Assembly: GCA_021613375.1 (NCBI GenBank)
Contig: CM038709.1
Coordinates: forward strand, 39,081,656-39,145,655
Origin: Megaleporinus macrocephalus
Lineage: Eukaryota; Chordata; Actinopteri; Characiformes; Anostomidae
Length of the DNA stretch: 64,000 nucleotides
Direction of reading: 5' to 3'
The notes beneath the pieces are model-generated. The model was given only the letters and a program-made list of their open reading frames with translations. It ran no database searches and was not told where the DNA came from. Position numbers and translations under genes: made by a program. Of this stretch, positions 57,768 through 64,000 are shown one piece after another; the stretch's first letter is position 1, and each line of letters begins with the position of its first letter.

Positions 57768-58372
57768 AGTGAGACTTTATTTATTTACATTTCAAAATCA
57801 AGCATAACTACAAGTATGTCCATTACCCGGTATGTCCTGCAGCTAGGGCCCAACGGTGTTGTGACTGAACTGATACACTCTTATTTTACTAAGCCTGTGC
57901 AGGGCTTGTGTCTGGTGTCTGTCAAAGCGCAATCCCTTTCATGCATGAATGGAATCAAAGCACACTCTCCTTCTAAAGTGTTCTAATCTACATCTATCTC
58001 GCTGCCCTGCAGCTCCTGCATTGTACTAACCATGTGTGGAGGACACTCCTCTGTAATGCCTACAGGGGTAAAAAGGGGGGATTATGCCTTTGTCACAATG
58101 AACAGATCTGTTTGTGCTGTCAAGTTTGAAACCCACTAGAAAACTATTCAATTAGAGAAGAAAAGGAAACAAAGGAGTCGCCCCAAGCTGTTACGTGAGT
58201 CGGCGGAATCGTTGCTCATGCATCACAAGCATGACACCACTGTGTCATGTCTAATAACGCATGTAGCCTATCAAGGATATCACTATACCTGCTTATTTGT
58301 GTCCTCGCATTTTCCTACCTACATGCCATTCCTGCATTTGAAGGCTTTTGCTGAGCAAATATATCACACTTA
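57768..58372. other. Unassigned flank
   Basis: Non-repetitive sequence; no gene or element recognised. Confidence 0.4.
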
Positions 58373-58897
58373 CACTACCGCTCAAAAGTTTAGGATCACA
58401 GTGAAATGTTCTTGTTTTCAATGGAGTATCTTCCTTCCTTAACACAACAATGAACTGACGGGTCTCTAAAGAAAGTTGTTTCTTTCTGGTCATTTTGAGT
58501 CGGTCAGCAAGCCATCAACTGCTGATCTTCAGATACTAAACTAACCTAGAATGTTGTTCTCCCTTTTATACTCACTTATTAGTAGAATGTTTTTCAGCTG
58601 TGCATCACAATTGATCAAGAGTGTCCTAACAACCAATTAGTCCAATAACATCCTTAACTTGAATTGGCGGCCGTACCAGGAGATTTAGACAGAGGACTGA
58701 GAATTGCTGATAATAGGACTATATGCAAAATAAGACTTTTATAATACAAAAATAGACTTTAATACAAACATTTTTATTCTTTAAAAATCATCTGATACAC
58801 TTACATTAATTGTGAAATGGACAATGTTGTTTGTGAATTGCATGAAAATTGCATGAAATGAAATTCTAAAGTGATCCTAAACATTTGAGCGGTAGTG
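58373..58897 (-). mobile_element. Internally deleted Tc1-like element, copy 2 (inverted)
   Basis: TA-flanked ends CACTACCGCTCAAAAGTTTA and (inverted) CACTACCGCTCAAATGTTTA. It is the reverse complement of 35498-36006 along nearly its whole length. The - strand carries the same transposase N-terminus MTRKKQLSLETRQ running into the terminal repeat, so both copies share one internal deletion. Confidence 0.85.
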
Positions 58898-59759
58898 TAG
58901 GTATACGGTATATATTGTATTTAGAAATATAGAAATGAATATATGATATAGAAACTACTTGAGTCCGGTCTCAGTCTCTTCCCAGTCTTAACCCCATTTG
59001 GACTCGAGGCAAGGAGGAGCTGGAAATTGTTGTTGAGACCAGCCAAGTGCAGGTAAAGGAAAGAAACTAAGTATCAATAAAACCCAAGTAAACTGAATAA
59101 AACAGTTCATTCTCTGTTTCTAGAGCTTTAAAAAAAAAAAAAAAAGGTTGCGCGGATTTAAGCAATCAGATCCTCGTCTGACTCACCTAATGCTGATTTG
59201 GCAGCTACCGAGTGGGGGATGTCAGGCTAAAGAGAGGAAGGATAGAGTTCTGGCTCAGTTTGACAGGTTTACATATCCATTCACTGTGTTTTGTGTTTAT
59301 GTGATTGTGTAAGTTGTTGGGTTTTAAAGCCTAATTTGAAACGAAACCCAGAGAATAATAAACTATATTTTTCGTATTTATAACTATGTTTGGTTAAATG
59401 TGTTTCGTAACAAAGCTGCCCACAAGGGGGCCACAGCGCACAGGTTGAAAACAACTGCATGCTGAAATCTGCTGGGTTGGGATCTAATTGATTATTTCTC
59501 CCAAGGGAACGTTGCTATTAATATGTTTTTATGTAATAATAAAAATGGTTGTAGTTTGTTTGTTTGACAGTGTGTGGTGATTCTGGATACAGTTTACAGA
59601 AGAAAGAAACTGAACAATCTTTGGTAATTTTCAGGAAAAAGAAAAGCTTGATCTGGTCTCGGACGCTTCAGGCCTCCATATGAGTCCACTGCCTTTGTGT
59701 CCTCACTGCACTTTCCTGGGATGCTTATGCTGTTGTGGTGTTAACAGTAAGAGACCCTG
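58898..59759. other. Unassigned flank
   Basis: AT-rich, non-repetitive sequence with an A-run at 59131-59146. No gene is recognised. Confidence 0.4.
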
Positions 59760-61034
59760 TCTTTTATGATCTAAGCTCATCTGAGTAAGGACCCATCTGT
59801 ATGTTCGTACGGTGGGACCGGGCGTGAATATTTACGACTGGCGCGTAAGTGCAAGCGAAACTAAAGTGCAGCCGTGTCCAGAGAATACCAACAGCCATGA
59901 GGTGAGCGCTCTGAAGCAATCCCGGAGCGGCGCACGCGAGCGTAAACGTTGACATTTCAAATGGTGAGGCTGACCCAGCGGGCCAATTCACCTCTTTAGA
60001 CGCAGACACCCCTGAGAGGCATCCGGCAGCAAAAAAAATCGATCCTCATTCCACAGCACAGAGCTGGTAATTAGTTGGGACTCGGCCGAGGAGCAGGGGA
60101 CGGACACGGCGGACCATAAAGTGGCTGTGAGTGGGAGTGACAATCACTCAAACGCTTAGGAACACACGCACCGTTCCAAAGCCCACCTCCCCAGATGCAA
60201 ACCCCAACGCCTTTCTACGCCAGCTCCATTGTCTTCGGAGACAACCGCGAGCAGTCCTAATCATGATCCCCGCCAATAGGATTTGTTAGCCTGGCTGTTT
60301 CCCCAAAGATTTGAGGGTCTTCCAGCCATTGATTTCTAAGAGGGTGTCTCCTGGCACAGAAGAAGTCATAAACACTGGCAGGGAAGAAGGTGTCGGGGAG
60401 GATCAATCCCAGTTCTCCTGGACCCTTGGATCCTATTTGCCTCTGAGCAGATTTCTCCCCCGCCGGCTCATCCCATTAAATCACATCTCCTGCTTCTGTG
60501 AGAATCTTCCAAATCTGTCCAACGCTCACATCCCAACTCTGACACTCTCCTCCCTCGTTCTCGCCCCTCTTTCTGCTCTCCATCGGCACCCTTCATTGGC
60601 ATCTTGGCGTTGTTGCCAGCTTCCTGAGGGAATGCGTCCCACGCAGTTCCAAATCGTTTATCTTTTCCCAACACAAAGCGCCACATCGCAGGAGAAGAGA
60701 GAGGCTGTGATGGTGTTTCTTCACCCTCCCTCCTTTCCTCCACCTTTGTTTGTCAGCTTTCAAGGCACCGTTCTCTTTCTGTATGCGCCATATGAAACAG
60801 CTGCAGATGGTGAGAACTGGAGGGTTCAAACACGTGCTTTCTTACCACTCGTACTTGTTGGGTATTGTAAATGTTTCAGCAGTCAAGCGTTTTGTACGTC
60901 GTGTAGGATGTCAGATATTTCCAGGCTCGCATTTATCAGCCCTGTGATTCATGTTCGGCTCCTCTGTAACTTGTCGGCAGTAGTCAAATGCTCTGAAGGG
61001 CAAATGGATTTCAAATGGAGTGCTGGTTTATTCT
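59760..61034. other. Candidate conserved noncoding region
   Basis: 59760-60300 is GC-balanced and non-repetitive with CpGs (GGGCGTGAATATTTACGACT, GAGCTGGTAATTAGTTGGGA) and looks like an enhancer region. 60300-61034 is pyrimidine-rich unique sequence. A 285-codon + frame begins at 60311 and reads on into the tandem repeat; it has no domain I recognise and I do not call it a gene. Confidence 0.35.
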
Positions 61035-62885
61035 TCTTAATAACACTGTCTAACTTGCTCTTTGGCTATTTCAGACAGATTGTTTTTGGCTGTCTCACCT
61101 TCAAGGATCCTGGGAGCCGCACCAAAGTCCTGCCATTGAATGCAATTTGGCAAAACTATAACTTGTGACTAAGACAGTGTTGCATGTAGTCTTTAGTGAA
61201 GATGCATAGCGATACATACATTCTTTATGGACTGATGTCTTATATTAGAAGTGAGTGTTGAACCCACCCTCTACCTGTTTCCCACTGTATAGGTGTGTCT
61301 ACTGAAGGCCAGATATAATTAGCTGAGATTTTGACTAGGGGAAAACATGAAAGTGGAAACGAAAAACACTGTCTAACGTGCTCTTCATGTATTTCCGACA
61401 GATTGTTTTTAGCTGTCTCGCCTTCAAAGATCCTGGGAGCCGCACCAAGGTCATGCCATCGAATGCAATTTGGCAAAACTATAAATTGTGACCAAGACAG
61501 TGTTCCATGTGGTCTCTAGAAGAGATACATAGAAGTACATACATTGTTTATGGACTAATTTATTATATTAGAGGTCAGTGTTGAACCCACCCTCTACCGA
61601 TAGAATTTGTCATCGTCCCTACCAAAAATTGGCATTTGTCCAGCTCCTGCAACATAGATGTCGCTCTCCTATTGTTTGACAATGTATAGGAGTGTCTATT
61701 GAGGGCCAGATATAATTAGCTATGATTTTAATCAGGGGAAAACATGAAAGTGGAAACAAAAAAAACACTAACTTTCCATATTTCTGACAGATTGTTTATA
61801 GCTGTCTAGCCTTCATAAATCCTTGGAGCAGCACCAAAGTCCTTCTGTCAAATTCAGTTAGGCAAAACTATAACTTGTGATCAAGACAGTGTTCCATGTC
61901 ATCTTTAGAGGAGATACTTAGAGATACATACACTGTTTATGGACTAATTTCTTTTAATAGAGGTCAGTGTTGAACCCACCCTCTACTGCTAGAATTTGTA
62001 ACCTCCCCTGCCAAAAATCAGCATTTGTCCAGCTCTCGCAATGTAGATGTCACTCTCCAATTATTTCCCAATGTACAGGAGTGTCTACTGAGGGCCAGAT
62101 ACAATAAGCTAAGATTCTGATTAGAGGAAAACATAGAAAAATGGAAATGAAAACACTGTCTAACATGCTCTTTTGGTATTTCTGACAGATTTCTTGGCTG
62201 TCTTGTCTTCAAGGGTACTGGGAGCTGCACCAAAGTCCTGCCATCCAATGCAGTTTTGGCCAAATGATAACTTGTGCTTAATATATTGTTCCATTCAGTA
62301 TTTAGAGTAGATACATACATTGTTTATGGACCAATTTCTTGTATTAGAGGTCTGTGTTGAACAGATATTACTTTTTATCCCGCTCCCACCCACTTACACT
62401 AGAATTCGTTCCACTTCTGCAACATAAACATCAATCTCCTATTGTTTCCCAATGTATAGGAGTGTCTATTGAGGCCCAGATATAATTAGCTAAGATTTTG
62501 ACTAGGGGAAAACATGAAAGTGGAAACGAAAAACACTGTCTAACGTGCTCTTTAGGTATTTCCGACAGATTGTTTTTAGCTGTCTCGCCTTCAAGGATCC
62601 TGGGAGCCGCACAAAAGTCCTGCCGTCCAATGCAATTTTGGCCAAATAATAACTTGTGCTCAAGATATTGTTCCATTCAATATTTAGAGAAGATACATAC
62701 GTTGTTTCTGGACCAAGTTCTTGTATTAGAAGTCTGTGTTGAACAGATATTTCTTTTCATCCCGCTCCCACCCTTTCCTGATTCGTCCCCCTTCTGCAAC
62801 ATAAACATCAATCTCCTATTGTTTCCCAATGACAGATATAATCAGATGATATTTAGATTGGGGAAAATATGAAAGTGAAAAAAGG
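61035..62885. repeat. Tandem repeat with ~355-400-bp units, nearly five copies
   Basis: Units share AACACTGTCTAACGTGCTC, TTTCCGACAGATTGTTTTTA, CCTGGGAGCCGCACCAAAG, GTTGAACCCACCCTCTAC and TGTCTATTGAGGGCCAGATA. The AGATATAAT-type landmark recurs at 61311, 61708, 62097, 62478 and 62833, giving periods of 397, 389, 381 and 355. The first and last units are partial. It is satellite-like in organisation, not coding. Confidence 0.9.
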
Positions 62886-64000
62886 CCTTAATGTAGGTCT
62901 GAGCTTCTTTAAACAACCTGAAGCCTGAGTATATTCTGGCCTCTGCGAACATGAACGGTAAATACAGCTTCTTTTAGTGTGAAAGGAACATTAAATGTAA
63001 GTTTTATTCACTTTTCTTCTGAGGACTCGCGCTTGAAGAGAGTAATATCGCTGTTCCTGCCGTGATTTTGTTTCCTGCAATAAAACTGCTGCATAAGCAG
63101 AGCAAAATAGATCGATTACACAACGTAAGACGACATAACTCTACAGGCGTATCCACATGGTTTTATCTTGTCAAATGTTATTTTGTGCTTGACCTTCACA
63201 CAGAGATATGCATGGCGATAAATGGAGAGCCAGAATCTTAGGGGTGGATATATATATAGAATCCCACTTTCCCTTTCCAGTCTCTGCAGAACAGAACATG
63301 CAGCCCACCTCTGCGTGACGCCCTGACCAAATATACCTCTTTTGAAATGATGTTTAACAGTCAGTGCGGCAATGTTTGCGCCCTTTCCGTGCCACCGGCT
63401 GTACTCGGCTTTTGTCGAGGGGAGACCCATTTCCCAGGGCGCGCTGGTGAGAGCCTATTGACCGTTTTGCTGCGGAGAGTTCACGCTCCCCCACAAGCCC
63501 CCGGTGGCTCTTCTCTTTGGACCCGCTAGGTCTGCTGTTCCCTAGGCAACGTCCGTCAGCCAATGAGGCTCCGCTTACCTTTCAGGTGGTGGATTTAGCC
63601 CTCATCCTCCCTCAGTCTTAGCAGAACATTACCAGATTTCAAGATGTGAATGATGTGGGGCCAGTACCCCCTCTCTCTTTTTTTTTTTTTTGGAGACGCC
63701 AGAGGCTTGGAAAAGCAAACAGTCCGTGGGTGATATTTGATCCTCCCCCCTCCTCCCCTCCACCACCCCCACTCTTTCTGTTATAGCTTCATATTGGACT
63801 GTTCGGCGAGATATGGGAATGCTTCGTCAAATAACTCAATATTGAAGAGCTTCCCGCACTGGTTATTACAGTATAGCACTCTTCATATCTGGAGAGAGCA
63901 TATCGAGAGGATCATTACTTATGGAATTATTCACAGCCACCGTCCGTTGAGATCAAGTTCACGGCAAGTTCATTTCACCCTCGGTGCTGTTATGACCTCC
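62886..64000. other. Unassigned flank, GC-richer at 63390-63620
   Basis: Non-repetitive sequence. 63390-63620 is GC-rich and holds a palindromic X-box-like site and a CCAAT box. A T-run lies at 63679-63692. No exon is recognised before the window ends. Confidence 0.35.
63537..63564. promoter_or_regulatory. Candidate RFX X-box followed by a CCAAT box
   Basis: GTTCCCTAGGCAAC (63537-63550) is a palindromic 14-mer differing from the RFX X-box consensus GTTRCC-NN-GGYAAC at one half-site position. CCAAT (63560-63564, in GTCAGCCAATGAGG) follows 9 bp later. RFX and NF-Y sites are often paired in promoters. The surrounding GC-rich block would fit a promoter or enhancer, but no transcript is identified here. 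Confidence 0.35.

Noticed and set aside
60311..61168. 285-codon + strand frame
   Set aside because: No domain or recognisable homology, composition like the surrounding noncoding sequence, and its end lies in a tandem repeat.
45598..64000. zranb3 on the opposite strand, the neighbour of RAB3GAP1 in mammals
   Set aside because: I looked for its conserved exons (zinc finger, HNH motif) by eye on the - strand and found none; synteny may differ or the gene may lie further away.

Overview
The window is vertebrate nuclear DNA, almost certainly from a teleost fish. It carries the 3' third of one recognisable protein gene, rab3gap1 (Rab3 GTPase-activating protein catalytic subunit), on the + strand as small phase-compatible exons separated by kilobase introns. 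The repeat content is typical of fish: Tc1-like and hAT transposons, an L2 LINE end, tRNA-headed retroposons, and very many mini- and microsatellites. The mix of repeats looks otophysan (characin, catfish or carp-like), but that is an inference from repeat style only.

Gene layout. Coding exons are 7297-7524, 14924-15020, 18180-18283, 18401-18516, 29111-29213 and 45346-45597 (stop TGA). They join in frame to give 299 C-terminal residues ending in the family's SSDTSFF tail. A 21-base, phase-0 candidate microexon (43046-43066, LADSSDE) would add seven residues just before the last exon. The arginine matching the catalytic finger of the human protein lies in the first visible exon. The 5' part of the gene lies before base 1. 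I recognise no second host gene between 45.6 kb and 64 kb.

Introns and flank by region. 1-7 kb: nested transposons (hAT-type elements, an L2 end) and a complete Tc1-like element with an intact transposase frame. 7.7-10.9 kb: a 24-bp minisatellite of about 130 copies. 11-16 kb: decayed Tc1-like and LINE pieces. 16-18 kb: an AT-rich minisatellite and a long foldback element. 20-24 kb: a 41-bp minisatellite, a local duplication and Tc1-like remnants. 25-31 kb: a hAT-like element, 1.7 kb of pyrimidine repeats running into an exon, and a short hAT-type element with a perfect 8-bp target duplication. 33-43 kb: foldback elements, deletion-derivative Tc1-like elements and a 17-bp minisatellite. 46-64 kb: 20-bp minisatellites grown from a tRNA-like retroposon head, a 31-bp minisatellite, a ~385-bp tandem repeat, and several non-repetitive GC-rich islands that look like candidate conserved noncoding elements.

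No bacterial features, CRISPR array, rRNA or tRNA gene, or new defence-type system was found. The most interesting observations are the microexon, repeated expansion of an A-box-like 20-mer inside two retroposon heads, the intact Tc1 element, the branch-point-free pyrimidine tract before one exon, and the reconstructable insertion history of the nested transposons. All identity and conservation statements were made by eye.
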